Assembly: GCA_011317545.1 (NCBI GenBank)
Contig: WUJK01000001.1
Span: 1,426,001-1,490,000 of the forward strand
Direction: 5' to 3'
Source of the DNA: Coniella vitis
Taxonomy: Eukaryota > Ascomycota > Sordariomycetes > Diaporthales > Schizoparmaceae
Length of the DNA: 64,000 nt
Shown here: piece by piece, positions 19,613 to 32,994 of the stretch
How the letters are laid out: each line of letters begins with the position of its first letter
Position numbering within the stretch: position 1 is the stretch's first letter
The notes under the pieces: model-generated
What the model was told of the DNA's origin: nothing
What the model saw: only the letters and a program-made list of their open reading frames with translations
Databases searched by the model: none
Program-made: the position numbers and the translations under genes

Positions 19613-21530
19613 TCCATAGGAAGGCGGGTTTAAACGAAATCTTATATTATCAGCTATTAGGATAGTTTATAGCTATATTATAAGCTATCTAGGGATAAGG
19701 TATACTAAGCTATATACGGTCGATTACATAGCGTATAGCGTTATTAAGGGCGTATAATATAATACGGTAATCGGCGGGAATACCTAGGGTAGGGGTAATT
19801 AGGCCGGGAAGTAATTATAATAAGCTTATAGTACTAAGGGTATACTCTTAATCGCAGGTATTACTAATACCGATAATAATAATAATAATAATAATCTAAT
19901 ACTATTATTATTAATAGTAATAAAGTTAAATATAATAGGTATACTTCTAAAGCTAAGTAACTAGCTCTACCTCCTCCTTAAACTTATTAAAAGCCTCGAT
20001 AGCACCCTTTATTAATACTTTATTATAAGGCTTCTTAGCTATATAAATAGTAATATAATAAGGGCTACTATCCTTACCTACCTATAAAGTATTATATAGC
20101 TAGCTATTAACGGTTATTAAGTAGTTAAGTAAAGGGTTATAACCCTTATATTAATAGCACTAGTAATAAGTATTACCCTCGATATCTTAATAATTGCTAA
20201 GCGATTTACCGGCGATTCTCGAGACTAGGTATTACTTATAAAGTATATTACGCTAGGTTATAATATATCGGCTATTAAGATTAGCCTTACTAGCCTTTTA
20301 TATCTTCTTACGCTTAATAGGAGTAATAAGTATAACGGCCTTACTTATATTCTTAATAATACCGGCTTTCTTTTTACCCGTCTTAGTCTTAAGCTAAGCG
20401 CTAATAGTAATAATAGTATTAGTAGCATAGGTAGTATAAGGAGGATTAGCCTTAATAGGAGTTATAATCTTAATAGCTTTAGCCTTAGTATTATTACTAT
20501 TAGTAATAATAATAGAATACTACTTCTTAATAATAGGAGTATTAATAGGAGTAGAAGTAAGCGTAGGGCGTTTATTATTAGTATTATCGGCGGTAGTAAT
20601 ATAGGCGATATCGATATTATTATCGTTACTACTATTACTATTACTACTATTAGTATCTATATAAGTACGGTTAATATTATTTCTAATACTATAGTTACTA
20701 TCGTCGTTAGCTTTATCCTAATAAGCCTTATTATCGTCCTCCTCGGCGTTATTATCTATAGTATATATATTAGTAGTAGCTTCCTCGTTACTAAAAGTAT
20801 CTTCGGCCTAGCTATAATTAGTATAAAGTAAATCTACCTTATCTTTATCACTAATACCGTCTTTAATAGCCTTAATAATACCCTTATCCTTATCCTCGAG
20901 TTCGAGGGTATTATTAAAGGCCTTCTATAGGATATTATTATCGTCTTTATCTTTATCGTAAACGTAGTTATTATTATTAAGTATATTAGTAGTCGGCTTT
21001 ATAGCGCTATATAGGAATATATTATATATTATAGGGGTAATACCCTTCTTAGTAGCTTTAGACTCTATTAATTAATACGTTAGTTAATAGTATTTAATTA
21101 GTAGAGTTTAGATATTATCTTAGAGCTATATACTACGATTATTAGTAGTTTATAATTAGAAGGCTATAACGCTTTAGAATAGTATTAGGTACTATATTTT
21201 AGGAGCTTAGGCTAGATTATATAAATTAACTAGATTAATATACGTTTCTTAGCTATACGAGTATTAATAGCGTTCGTAGTATAGCGCGCTTTAATATATT
21301 TACCTATATATTAGTTTAAGATATTAATAGGCTATTATAAATGTTAATAATCGTTTAAGGAGGGTAAATATACTTACTTCCTTTCTTAAAAGGTATAATA
21401 ATAGTAGAAGTAGTAATAGCAGTGCTAGGAGTTCTAGTAGAGAGTTTAATATAGCAGCGGCGTAGGCTTATAATACTATTATACGGCTATATAATAAAGT
21501 AAAAGAGGAAGGGGGAAGAAGGGGAAGGAG
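19613..21530 (-). pseudogene. Antisense ORF remnant of LINE copy 2
   Basis: Same order as at 7745-9880: an acidic/Ser-rich middle (near 20600-20900), a Lys/Thr-rich basic segment (near 20290-20430) and a C-terminal AYNKVLIK-like region near 20000-20030, with many RIP stops. The extreme C-terminus is cut off by the LTR junction at 19613. It differs from the other copies at many codons, so it is an older or diverged subfamily. Confidence 0.5.
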
Positions 21531-22218
21531 GAAGGAGTTTAGATAAGTTATAAAGGGGGTAGAAGAAGTATAGTAGATAGTATAATACCCCTATTATTAA
21601 TAATAATAAGGGTATTTCTAGCTATAATAGCTATTATCTATAATTATAGATATAGGGCTAGTTATTATTAATAGAGCAATATATACTTTTACGAATTATT
21701 AATAATAAACGCCTTAAAGTATATCTCTAACGCGTTTTAAGTTATTATTCTATACTATTATAAGGATATCTATACTATAATAGTAGCTTAGTAGCTAGTA
21801 GGCTTATTAGTATAGCGCCCTTAGGCTTCTATACTAGTAAGGTTATCGCTAATATAGTCGATATATAGTATATATATATAGAACGGTTTCGGGAGCGGTT
21901 TCGGCCGGTATCTAACGCTTAATAGCTATACGGTAATACGCTAACCTAATATAAAGTAGCCCTATATAAGCTATATAAATAGTATTATATAACTCTACTC
22001 TAAGATTAATCCCTAGAGTATTTAGCCTTTAGGATATAGCTAATATATTATAAAGTAGCTTTTTAAAGCTTAAATTATACTACGACTATATTTCCTAGGT
22101 GGGCGTATATACGCTCCCTAGTAGTACGATAAGTAATATACGCCGAGATACGCCTTAGGAGGTATACTAGCGTAACTAGTCCGGCGTTAATTTAATTAAT
22201 TAAATAAATAAATAAATA
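19613..22218 (+). mobile_element. LINE copy 2, 3' part with tail
   Basis: It aligns with about 7896-10554 of the full-length LINE: the antisense ORF region, the hairpin boundary near 21590 and the 3' non-coding region ending in a TAAA tail (about 22196-22217). The left end is cut by an LTR. Heavily mutated. Confidence 0.8.
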
Positions 22219-22229
22219 CTTCTAGTAGC

Positions 22230-23030
22230 CGATATATTATAACCTAGCGCGATATACTTTATAAGTAGTACTTAATCTCGGTAATCGCCGGTAAATCGCT
22301 TAGCAATTATTAGGATATCGAGGATAGTACTTATTGCTAACGCTATTAACGTAAAGGCTATAACCCCTTACTTAACTACCTAATAACTATTAGTAGCTAG
22401 CTATATAATACTTTATAAATAAGTAAAGATGATAGCCTCTACCGTACTATTATTGGTATAACTAAGGAAGCTTATAATAAAGTATTAATAGAAGGTTTTA
22501 CCGAGGCTTTTAGTAAGTTTGAGGAGGAGGTAGAGCTAGTTACTTAACCTTAGAAGTATACCCGTTATATCTAGCCCCGCTACCGCTAGTAATAATATTA
22601 AACTATTACTACTACTATTATCGGTGCTAGTATTACCCGCGACTAGGAGTACGCCCCTAATGCTATAAGTCTATTATAATTACTTCCCGGCTTAATTAAC
22701 CCTAACCTAGGTATTCTCGCCGACCGCTATACTATATTATATACCCTTAGTAACGCTATATACTAGGTAATCGACTATATATAGCTTAGTTTACCTTGGC
22801 CCTAGATAGCCTATGATACGGCTATAAACTGCCCTAATAGCTAATAATATAAGATTTCGTTTAAACCCGCTTTCTTATAGGGTAATAGACTATATTATAC
22901 CTATTATATAAAAAGTAGTAAGGATACTATTTATAGAGAGTCCTTATATACTATTTCTAAGAAAGTAGACTACGCTTAGAATTTATAAAAACCCTTTATA
23001 AATACGTTTCGCGAAATTAGCTATTAAGCG
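22230..23030 (+). pseudogene. Antisense ORF, C-terminal half, in the inverted LINE fragment
   Basis: This is the plus-strand counterpart of the antisense ORF. It reads VIAGKSLSNY then DIEDSTYC, KEAYNKVLIEGFTEAFSKFE and EEEVELVT, closely following the same residues of the copy at 7745-9880 but with replacements such as D/N, A/I and S/F, and with TAG at Trp/Gln positions. Conservation of the frame in a diverged copy is the best evidence in the window that this antisense ORF codes for protein. Confidence 0.6.
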
Positions 23031-23369
23031 GCCCGGAGGGGCTTTCTAGCTAATCCTATTACCTCCGCCTAATTATAATATAGTATACTTAATACCGAGG
23101 CGAAAGCTTACCTAAATAGCCTACTTTATAATAATAGCTTAGCCCTAGCCGGCTAAAATAGTAATAATATACTTTAAAATCTCTATAGCTTATCTTTATA
23201 ATTATAAAAAGAGCTAGCTACTAATAATTTAGGGATAGGGCCGGCTAATTATAGTCCGGTAGCCTAGCCCCTAAGTATTATACTAATTAGATAAGATTAC
23301 TTACTACTATACCTATTATATCTTATTAAAGCGCTTAATTCCCTCTCGGTAAAGGATTTATACGCTTAA

Positions 23370-23744
23370 AGTAATAGGGCTTATTACTCGCCTTACTAAG
23401 GAGAATATTATACCCCTCTTTATAAGGGTATCTATAAGCTCGTTCCTAGCTATACCTATATAGCTAGGATTCTAAAGGACGGTTATTAATCGGCCCTTTA
23501 CTAGGTATTATTTATAAAGGGTTTAAAAACTCCGAAAAGCCTATTATAAGGTAATAGGCGTATTACCCCGTAATCCCTAGATAACCGAGGTATTATCTAT
23601 ATAGATAAATATAGCCGCTAGTATTATTTCTAGCGTTAACTATAGCCCTATAAGCGCTCTAACCGCCTCTACGTCGAAAATATATAAGTATTTATAAAGC
23701 GCTCTAGTAGTAGTAGTAATAAGCGTATCGTCCCTTATAATAGT
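23370..23744 (-). pseudogene. LINE ORF2 C-terminal fragment (RNase H)
   Basis: The minus-strand remnant of the RNase H domain: the ELTDTLIKRG-like region near 23400-23440 and the DST-like region near 23590, with RIP stops. Cut on the right by the LTR at 23745, which removes the first catalytic Asp. Confidence 0.6.
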
Positions 23745-24236
23745 TATTATAACCCACGGTTATGCAGGTTATAGGAATAGGCTAACGCAATATAGCATCA
23801 GAAGTCGGAACTATAACGGACCGATAGGATCTCTTATATAAATATTAGGATACTTAAGATAACGTAATTAGGGTTAGGGTTACGAGAGATAATACGATAA
23901 GGACCGATAGGACTACTAGCGGTCCTAACGACTATAAGAGTAGACCGAAGAAGTTACTATCGACTCTTACGATCTAGGATACTATTTAGGGAATAATAAT
24001 AGAATAACGGAAGGATATAAGGACGATGAATTTCCTAGCTATTAGATAGTTTTCCTTATAGTCTTTAGTTGTAAATCTAAGTATTACCTCGGGTAATAGG
24101 GTAATCCCCCATAATCTCTTATAATACTTAATATTATATAAAAACGTATAAAGCCTTAAAGGTATATTTCCTCCTCCTACTAATATATAACTTATAGGTA
24201 CTTCTAGAGTTAGGGACTTAGGTAAGGATTATTATA
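23745..24236 (+). repeat. 5' LTR of chromovirus E4
   Basis: Starts TATTATAACCCACGGTTATG, ends GGATTATTATA at 24236. Contains TTAGGGTTAGGGTTA near 23869. Its middle section differs from the E1 LTR, so it belongs to a sister subfamily. Confidence 0.8.
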
Positions 24237-24450
24237 TTTTTATAACTATTATTTAGGACGGTCTATATATACCTCTTAGGTAATATTAAGTATAATATTT
24301 AACTATAATACTAATAGTTCTAGCCCCTTCGACGGTTAACTAAACCTAGAATACTAATTAGTAACTCTTAACTACTATTAACGTACTTATTATATATATT
24401 ATAGAACTTAAGGCTTAAGAAAATATTAGCGGAACTACTAATAAACCCTT
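24237..24450 (+). mobile_element. Chromovirus E4 leader, truncated
   Basis: The internal leader starts TTTTTATAACTATTATTTAGGAC, matching 39937-39960, then loses similarity and is cut by the 5' end of LINE 4 at 24451. No gag domain remains and no tRNA-type primer-binding site could be recognised. Confidence 0.6.
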
Positions 24451-24682
24451 ATCCTTCCCGATATTTTTCTCGTATACGCCTGCTTTTGTTAAGGGTATAT
24501 ACGGTTTTGCTAATAATTTACTAATATCTAACCTATTTATATATAGGCAAACTCGGTCGCGGGATAGCCTTATAGGAGGCCCTACCTACGGATATAATAT
24601 AGGGCGGCTTGCCGCCGCCTAAGGGACTAATACCTAGGACGGATACTAGTTCTATTATAGATTCGATTTACTCCCCTATATA

Positions 24683-26360
24683 GTAGAAGAGGTACCGCGG
24701 TATTACGCTATAGTTATAGGAGGATATTACTACTTATTAAAATAACCCCCTTACCCCTAATATAGTTAGGACCCTCCTTATAGGCGTACGCTATACGTTT
24801 ATAGCTCGGTAGATAGTCCTATTAATAATAGATAAGACTTTAAGAAAACTAGTTAATACCTTTAAAAGCCCTTTATAGAGTAAGGAGCGTTTTTATATAG
24901 AGAGGGTATATTCCTAACTCCTAGCTATAGCTAGGCGTAAGCTTAAAAATCTTTTATCGGACCCGGCTATTAGCCGGCTTACTCCGATATACCCGATTCC
25001 TCCCGTTACTATTCTATAGGTAATACTTTACCCCTAATAATTACCTTTACCCGCTTAATACCCTTAATAAGGCTAAAGCTAGGCTACCGTTATAAATATA
25101 GCCGTTAGGCTCCTAGCGGAGCCGGCTTACTATCTTCGAAAATCCGGCCCTTAATATAGCCGGTAGTAGGGATAAGATATAAGGATCCTCTTTAGGGCTA
25201 CCCCTTATAATACGCTTATAGGCTTACCCCTTTAGGGATTTAAGCTAGGTATTTATACTCGGCTTTAGATCCTTATAATTAATATAGCGGTAATTATTAA
25301 AACCCTTACCGGCTAAGCTCTACGCTTTACTAATAAGGAGGTTTAGGATAAGCTTTTCGCTAACCCTCTAAGGGATAAGCTATTAGAGCTAATATAAGCG
25401 TCCTTAGCGATTATATTATAGACCTAGGTTACTTATATAGTAATTAGGGTTTTAAAGGAGCTTTATAACCCCTTTACCTAATAAAGGGTTTCTCCTAAGG
25501 AGTATATCCAGGAGGAGGCTATAATATAAACGGGAGTTAAGCTTATTTCCTATAAGCTTTCTATAAACGGATATAACCCTATTATAGGTATTATTACCTA
25601 GCTAATATCCTTTTTATATAAAGTATAATCCTTTTAGGTCTTTAACCTACCTTATACCCGGCTAATATAGAAGAAGCTCTCTTTCTATATAGACGGCTAT
25701 CTTAGCTATTATTTAACTAAACGTTATATAAAAAGTAGGCGGTACCCTATCTACTCTAACGCCTAGTATATTTAGGAAGGGGAGGTTTATATACTTCCCC
25801 TTAGGTATACTAATTATTATAAGCCGGTCCGCTTTAGCTACCTTAGCTATATTACCGCCCCTATAATAATTAATAGGTAGCTTTATTACCTATTTATCTC
25901 TAAGCTTAAAAGGATTAGGAATATAAGTAAAGCCTATTATAACGATATAAATATAGCTATAAATATTACTAATAATTAGCAGGAGCCTTAACCCCCTATT
26001 AAGCCTACGGAGTAACTATCTATCGAAAGCCCCTCCTAAAAATAGCCTTATAATAATATCCGCGATTATATATTACCGATCGGCTTATAATAGCGCCCGC
26101 GGCTTAACCCGGCTAATACGCTACCTCCGGAGAATCCTAGCCCTATTATAAAGAGAGAGCCTATACCCCCGGCGGATATAGTTAAGGATAACGATAATAT
26201 AGTTATAATCCTTAGCTCCTAAGGGGGTTTAAATATTATTACTCCCCCTATATATAAATAGGATATACCCTTCCGATAGCCGGGGGGCTTTTTTTATAAT
26301 TACTTAAGCGAATATAGGGAAGAAATAATCTACTTATATTATACTATTAATACTTTATAC
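24683..26360 (+). pseudogene. LINE ORF1 remnant, copy 4
   Basis: Colinear with ORF1 at 2510-4180. The basic region, degenerate knuckle cluster (near 25740-25860) and Pro-rich tail are recognisable, but most Gln, Trp and Cys codons are altered. Not functional. Confidence 0.65.
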
Positions 26361-29300
26361 TAAGTAGGGGGTAAATATTATATAGGTCTAAGAGCTATAT
26401 ACGATATATAATATAAGAACTTAGAAATACCCTACTTATAAGCTTTTCTCGCTAATAGATAATTAGGGAGGGAATCCGATAACTTATTATAAGGAAAGGC
26501 GGTAGGAATTATTCGGTAATAAGCCCCGGGTCCTAATATATATATAATAGGGTTATAAGTTATATATAAAGTAGTAACGGCCCTTTATTATAAGGGACGG
26601 ATTCTAACTAAAGGTATTAGGGGTCCTTTTAGTTAATATTTATCGGGCGCTTAAGGAGGATATAGTATTCGATTATATACTAAATAATCTATTTATATAG
26701 AGATAAGTAGTTAAAGGCGATTTTAATATAATTTATATTCCTTATAAGCTAGATAAGCTTAACGAAAGGGGTAGTAATTAGGTTAAAGATTAGATATTAT
26801 TTAGAGATATATTCTTTATAAATACCCCGGGCGTCCCTATATATATCCGAAGGAGGGTCTTTAATTTAATCTTCTCTAATATTCTAAATATAGCTATAAA
26901 GGTTATTCCTTACCTATATACTAGCTCTAACTATAAGACCCTTATTATAACTATCGGAAATAATCTTCCGCTCCCCTAGGAATAGCTAATATAGCTATAG
27001 GTAAACCTATAATCCCTCCCGGCCTTTAAGGGCCTTTTAGAAATAGGGCTAATAGATATACCGCCCCTTTTATAAGCGGAGAGCCCGGCTTCTCTAGACG
27101 ATTTAATAACCCGCTTAGATTACCTTTAGGATAAGGCCTTAAAGGTAGCGGGGTAATAATTATAACCCTATTTCTAAGCCCTTTAATAGGATAATAGGGT
27201 AGAGGAGGTATATTAGGCGTATATTAGGGCTCGATATAATTATCGGATTTATTTAAAGGAGTTTTAAATAATTAGGAATACCTTTAAAGGGGCTATTCGA
27301 ATATATTAGTAAGCCTTCTAATAGGGTAGGATTAATATAATAGCTTCGGATATAGATATCTTCGGGATAATAGGGTAGTATAAGCTAATTATACCGCTAT
27401 AAGCTCCCCTATTATATATAAGGGATAGTATATTATATAAGGACCCTATTAAGAAAATAAGCTTATTATAGGATAAGATTTTATAGCGGTTCTCTAGGGA
27501 TAATAACCTAATTAGGGACCCGTTCGAAAGCTAAGATATTTTTAAAGCCTATTTCTAATAAGGTTATACGGCTATACCTAAGGAGGTAGAGGAATATATT
27601 ATCCGAATTAAATTTACTTTTCCTAAGGTAAATAGCGCTTTAGTATCCCTATTAAAGGAGTATTAAGATAATATTAGCCCCCTTTTAGTTCGGCTTTATA
27701 ACTATTACTTTATTATAAATTACTTTCTTCTACTTTAGCGTTATACTAAGGTATCGATATATCCTAAGCTAGGTAAGAGGGATATAAATAGCTTTAGGTT
27801 ATATAGGCTTATTATTCTCCTTTCTACCTTTTCTAAGGGGCTTAAGAGGCTAGTTATATATAAGCTCTCCTAGATCTTACTTATTAAAGAGGTCTTTAAC
27901 CTATAATATTATAAAGCGCTATTAAAATAGTCTATAATAAACCTTATAATAATATTTATATATAATATCGAGCTAATACTCTCCTAAGGGTAGGTTATTA
28001 TAATAGTAATTAGGGATATATAAGGGGCTTTTAATACTATCCTCCTTAATAGATTAGTTATATAGCTATAAGTCCTTAGTTTCTTACTCCTATTATTAAG
28101 TTTAATAACCTCCTTCCTAATAGTATAGCTAATACGGGTCCGCTTAGATAGGTCGATAACGGGTTTCTCCTTAGTAAGATATAATATACCTTAGGGCTTA
28201 CCTTTCTTACCGGTATTATATATAATCTACCTTTTTAAATTTATTCTATAGGGTAATAATAGGTATTTCTATTATATAAATAATATTCTCTTCCTTTATA
28301 TATCTAATAATACGGAGAAAAATATAATATTATTAGAAACGGATATAGTAAGCGTTAATAATTAAGCTTCGAGGAATATAGTATAATTTATAGCGGAGAA
28401 AACGGAAGTTTTCTACTTCTTAAGGTATAAGGAGGCGGTATAGCCGGCTATTATAATAGGCGGTAAGCGTATAAAGCCTATTACTAATATACCCTCCTAT
28501 TCTAAGGTAGCTAGCTTCCGCTAGCTAGGATTCTAATTTAATAAGCGTTTTATAGGTAGGAGGTTTATTAAGGAAAGGGTTTATAAAATAACGAAGGTTA
28601 TAACTTACCTTAGGAGCCTTAAGAAGGTATAGTATAGCCCTCCTATAATATCCCTTTATAAAGCGGTTATAGTAATACTTATCCCGATACTTATATATAT
28701 AGCGGATATTTAGTTTCGACCGGGCTATATACCTATAGTATAGCTTAAGAAGGCGGATTAACTATTAGTAAAGGGCGTTAAAGGGGTATTACCGGTATAG
28801 AGGACGGTATATACGGTAATAGCCCTTTATAAAGCGGGCCTCCCTATAGCTAAGCTTACGCTAAGAGTAGCGGTTTATAGGGCCGGCTTATAGTATACTC
28901 TACTAAATATAAAGCACCCCCTTTATAAACGGATATACGCTCCTATAGGATATAACCTTAGGATATTTAATATACGCCTTATAGACGTTATATACGGCTT
29001 TCCTATTATACCTAAGCTAGCCCTATTAACCCCCTAATATCCTAACCGTATTATACTAGACCCTAATATCGGTTACCTTAAGGAGGAAGTAGTTATACGC
29101 TATAATATATAATATATAACCCTACTACCGGACGTTATAATAATATATATAGACGGCTCTAAGGTCTAGGAGGGACCTAAGCGTAAGGTAGGCTATAAGT
29201 ATATTATAGTAAGGGATAGGGTATTTATTATTACTATTACTAAGGTATTCTACGAGTACTTATATATTTTCGACGCTAAGGCGGTTAGGGCGCTTACGGG

Positions 29301-29590
29301 ATTATAGCTAGCGCTAAAAACGGTATTATTAATAGTATTTATTTATATAGATAGTACCTCGGTTATCTAGGGATTATAGGGTAATACGCTTATTACCTTA
29401 TAATAGGCTTTCCGAAGCTTTTAAGCCCTTTATAAGTAATATCTTATAGAGGGACGGTTAGTAATTATCCTTTAAAGCCCTAGTTATATAGGTATAGCTA
29501 GGAATAAGCTTATAGATACCCTTATAAAGAGGGGTATAATACTCTCCCTAATAGGGCGGGTAGTAAGCCCTATTACCTCGGGTATATAGA
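26345..29590 (+). pseudogene. LINE ORF2 remnant, copy 4 (endonuclease, RT, RNase H)
   Basis: The counterpart of ORF2 at 4165-7400. Visible motifs are GDFN near 26715, SNYKTLIT near 26935, the RT region (27760-28400) with the YRPI region altered to YRLI, and YINN (28273-28284) where YTDD is found in the younger copy. The RNase H segment starts YIDGSK near 29148. The catalytic RT Asp residues are lost through C-to-T/G-to-A changes, so this copy is dead even apart from its stops. Confidence 0.8.
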
Positions 29591-29924
29591 CCCTATATCG
29601 AGAGGGAATTAGGAGCTCTAAGAAGATATAATAGATATATTAATAAGTAGTCTTATCTAGCTAATATAGCGTTTAAAGGCTAAGTTTTCGTACTATAGTA
29701 TAGCCGGCCTTTTTATTAAGCCGTTAATAGCTAGCTTTCTTTATAGCTATAAGGATTAGTTATAGCGATTTTAAAGCGTATTATTATTAGTTTAGCCGGC
29801 TAGGGATAGGCCGCTATTATAAAACGGGCTATTCTAATAAGCTTTCCCCTTAATACTAGGTATACTATACGGTAGCTAAGCGGAGGTAATAGGATTAACT
29901 AGAGGGCTTAGCCGAGCCTCCTAA

Positions 29925-32060
29925 TACCCCTTTCCGCGAAATATACTTATAAAGGATACTTATAAACTATTAGGTATAATCTACCTTCTTAGAAGCAGTT
30001 TATAAAGATTCTCTATAAATAATACCCTTACTATTATATATACGGTAGGTATAATACGGTCTATTACTTTATAGGAAAGCGGGTCTAATTAGGATCTTAT
30101 ATTACTAGCTATTAGAGTAGTTTATAGCTATATTATAGGCTATCTAGGGCTAAGGTATATTAAACTATATACGGTTAATTACTTAGTATATAGCGTTACT
30201 AAGGGCGCGTAGTATAATATAATAGTCGGCGGGAGTATTTAGGGTAAGGGTAATTAAGCTAGGAAGTAATTATAATAGGCTTATAGCGCTAAGGGTATAC
30301 TCCTATTTATAGGTAATATTAGCGCTAATAGTAATAGTAATAGCTATAATAGCTTAGCGCTAATATTATTAGGGCTAATATTATAGCTAGTATTATTACT
30401 AGCGGTAGCGGGGTAGGATATAGCGGGGGCGCTTCTAGGGCTATATAACCGGCTCTACCTCCTCCTCCGATTTACTAGATAATTCGGTAAAGCCCTCCGC
30501 TAATACTTTATCGTAGGCCTCCTTAGCTATACGAATAATAATACGATAAGGGGTATTATCCTTACCCTCTTATAGGGCGTTATATAGCTAATAGCTAATA
30601 GTTATTAGGTAGTTAGCTAAAGGGGTATAGCCCTTACGCTAATAGCGCTAATAGCGGGTATTACCCTCGATATCCTAATAATCGCTAAGCGACTTACCGG
30701 TAATTACTAAGACTAGATACTATTCGTAAAGTATATTATACTACGTTACGATATAACGGTTATTAGGAGTAGCTTCGCTAGCCTTCTATATTTTCTTACG
30801 CTTAATAGGGGTAATAGGAGTAATAGCCTTACCCTTATTCTTAATAGTATTAATCTTCTTCTTACTAATCTTAGCCTTAGGCTAAGTATTAGTAATAATA
30901 ATAGCGTTAGTAATACGGGTAGTATAAGGAGGGTTAGCCTTAATAGGAGCTATTATCTTAATAGCCCTAGCCCTAGCGTTATTATTACTAATAATAGCGG
31001 TAGAATACTACTTCTTAGTAATAGGAGTACTAATAGGAGTAGAAGTAGGCGTAGGGCGTTTATTACTAATATTACCGGCGATAGTAGTATAGGCGATACC
31101 GATATCGCTATCGTTACTATTACTACTACTACTACTACTATCGTCTATATAAGCACGATTAGTATTACTACTAGTAATATAATTACTATCGTCGATAGCC
31201 TTATCCTAGTAGGCCTCCTTATCGCCCTCCTCGGCGTTATTATTACTAGTACGTATATTAGTAGTAGGCTCCTTATCGCTAAAGGTATCTTCGGCCTATT
31301 CCTAGCTATTTTAGAGTAAATCTACCTTATTTTCGCTATTAGTATTATCCTTAGTAGCCTTAGTACTACCCTTATCCTCGTCCTTAAGCTTAAGGGTACT
31401 ATTAAGGGCCTTCTATAGGATATCTTTATCGCCTTCGTCTTTATTATAGATATAGTTATTACTATTAAGTATATTAATAGTCGGCCTTATAGCGCTATAT
31501 AGGAGTATATTATATATTACGGGGGTAGTACCCTTCTTAATAGCTTTAGTTTCTATTAATAAATATACCTATTAATAATAGTTAATTAATAGTATTAGAA
31601 CTTAATTTTAGTATAATATACTATACTTACTATACTATTTATATAGGTATCTTATAGGAAAGATATACTACTTTATAATAGCGCTAGATACGGTATTTAT
31701 AAGAACTTAGGCTAGTTTATATAGATTAATAGGAGTATTATACGTTTCTTAGCTATACGGGTATTAGTAGTATTCGTAGTATAGCGCGCTTTAGCGTATT
31801 TAGCTATATAATAATTTAAAACGTTAGTAAACTGCTATAAGTCCTAATATTCGATTAGGAAAGGTAGATACGCTTACTTCCTTTTTTAGGAGGTATTATA
31901 ATAATAGTAATAGTAGCTACTATACTTAGGATTATAGAGAGGAGTATAATACGGCGGCGGCGATAGTTAGTAATACTATTATACTACTATATAATGGATT
32001 AAGAAAGGAGGAGGGAGAAGAGAGGAGGAGGAGGGAGTTTAGATAAGCTATAATAGGCGT
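29925..32060 (-). pseudogene. Antisense ORF of LINE copy 4
   Basis: Same frame and layout as at 7745-9880, with KEAYDKVLAEGF near 30490-30525 and the acidic and basic low-complexity parts near 30850-31400. It keeps more readable sequence than the old copy at 95-2230. Many TAG/TAA codons. Unknown family. Confidence 0.6.
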
Positions 32061-32205
32061 AGGAGATATATAGTAGATAGCGCTATACCCCTGCTATTAA
32101 TAATAATAGGGGTATAACTAGCTATAATAGCTATTATCTATAATTATAGATAAAGGGCTAGCTATTATTAGCAGAAGGACGTATACTTTTGCGGATTAAT
32201 AATAG

Positions 32206-32210
32206 TAGAT
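32206..32210. repeat. Left target-site duplication of D1 (TAGAT)
   Basis: TAGAT precedes the D1 LTR and recurs at 47160-47164 after the displaced last bases of D1. LINE sequence continues across it. Confidence 0.8.
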
Positions 32211-32549
32211 TATAAACGGGTATCGAGAGAGCGTTCGCAGTTTCGATCTTAATTTCTGTTATTAACTAACTTAAGGAGAGAAGTAAGAGTAGTATCTATA
32301 TAGTAGCGCGAGAGCTGCTCTTAAGTAGCTCTTACGTTTAAAATCCACCTATAGACAGAGTTTTCTATAGGTCTACCGTCGATATAAGTCCTATTACCGA
32401 TAGTCTTTTATACGGCTTATAAGCTGCTCGGAAGATACTCTTGTTTAGCGCTTATATAATATTAGTCTCTAGACGAGAAGGGAATATACTAACTAAGGCT
32501 TTATACCCTAGTATACCGAAGCCGTATATTTACCCGTAGGCCTATAATA
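32211..32549 (-). repeat. 3' LTR of D1 (339 bp)
   Basis: Plus strand TATAAACGGGTATCGAG to GGCCTATAATA, which are RIP-altered forms of the TGTGAACGGG and GGCCTGTGACA ends visible in D2. Confidence 0.85.
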
Positions 32550-32683
32550 TTACCCCCCCGCTTAGGCCGAACGCCCTCCTATAGAGCCGTATATAGTATA
32601 ATAGCTATCTAAAAAGTATAACGATATAACGCCGCTACGCCCGCCTACCCTATTAAAGGAGCCTTATCCTTATATCTAACGAG

Positions 32684-32692
32684 TATAAAAGG
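32684..32692 (+). promoter_or_regulatory. TATA box candidate for the D1 antisense ORF
   Basis: TATAAAAGG, about 300 bp upstream of the antisense coding region and oriented with it. D2 keeps the identical box at 62789-62797 although most surrounding bases have changed. Confidence 0.45.
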
Positions 32693-32857
32693 AGTTTTAT
32701 ATCCGCGGAGCTCCCTTTAACCTAGCTCTCGGCGAATCTATAAGTTCTACTGCTTATTATTTATTAATAGAATAATAGTAATACCCTTAACTTAATAGGC
32801 GGTTATAAATATAATATCTTTACTCTTAGAGCTTCGAAAAAGTATAAATACCCCTTT

Positions 32858-32876
32858 AACCCCTACTTTAGGGGTT
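32858..32876. repeat. 8-bp hairpin upstream of the D1 antisense ORF
   Basis: AACCCCTA, loop CTT, TAGGGGTT. D2 has the same stem with loop CTC (complement) at 62605-62623. It could be a leader structure of an antisense transcript. Confidence 0.55.
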
Positions 32877-32994
32877 ATTCCTTCCTCTTAATTAAACTAG
32901 AGCCCTTACGAGTTATACGAAACTAACTCCTATAATAATAAGGTAAATATTACGCCTTTCCTATTTATCCTCTACTTATACTTAGCTCTATTAG

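Larger units (their letters stand above)
22219..23744 (-). mobile_element. Inverted LINE fragment
   Basis: The reverse complement of about 7030-8605 of the full-length LINE. It begins right after the tail of LINE copy 2, so the two LINE fragments are tail-to-middle in opposite orientations. It is cut at 23745 by an E LTR. Confidence 0.8.
24451..32210 (+). mobile_element. LINE copy 4, main part
   Basis: It starts with ATCCTTCCCGATA and aligns with the full-length LINE from its 5' end to the early 3' non-coding region. It is interrupted at 32210 by retroelement D1 (5-bp duplication TAGAT) and resumes at 47160. It is more strongly RIP-mutated than the copy at 2273-10551. Confidence 0.85.
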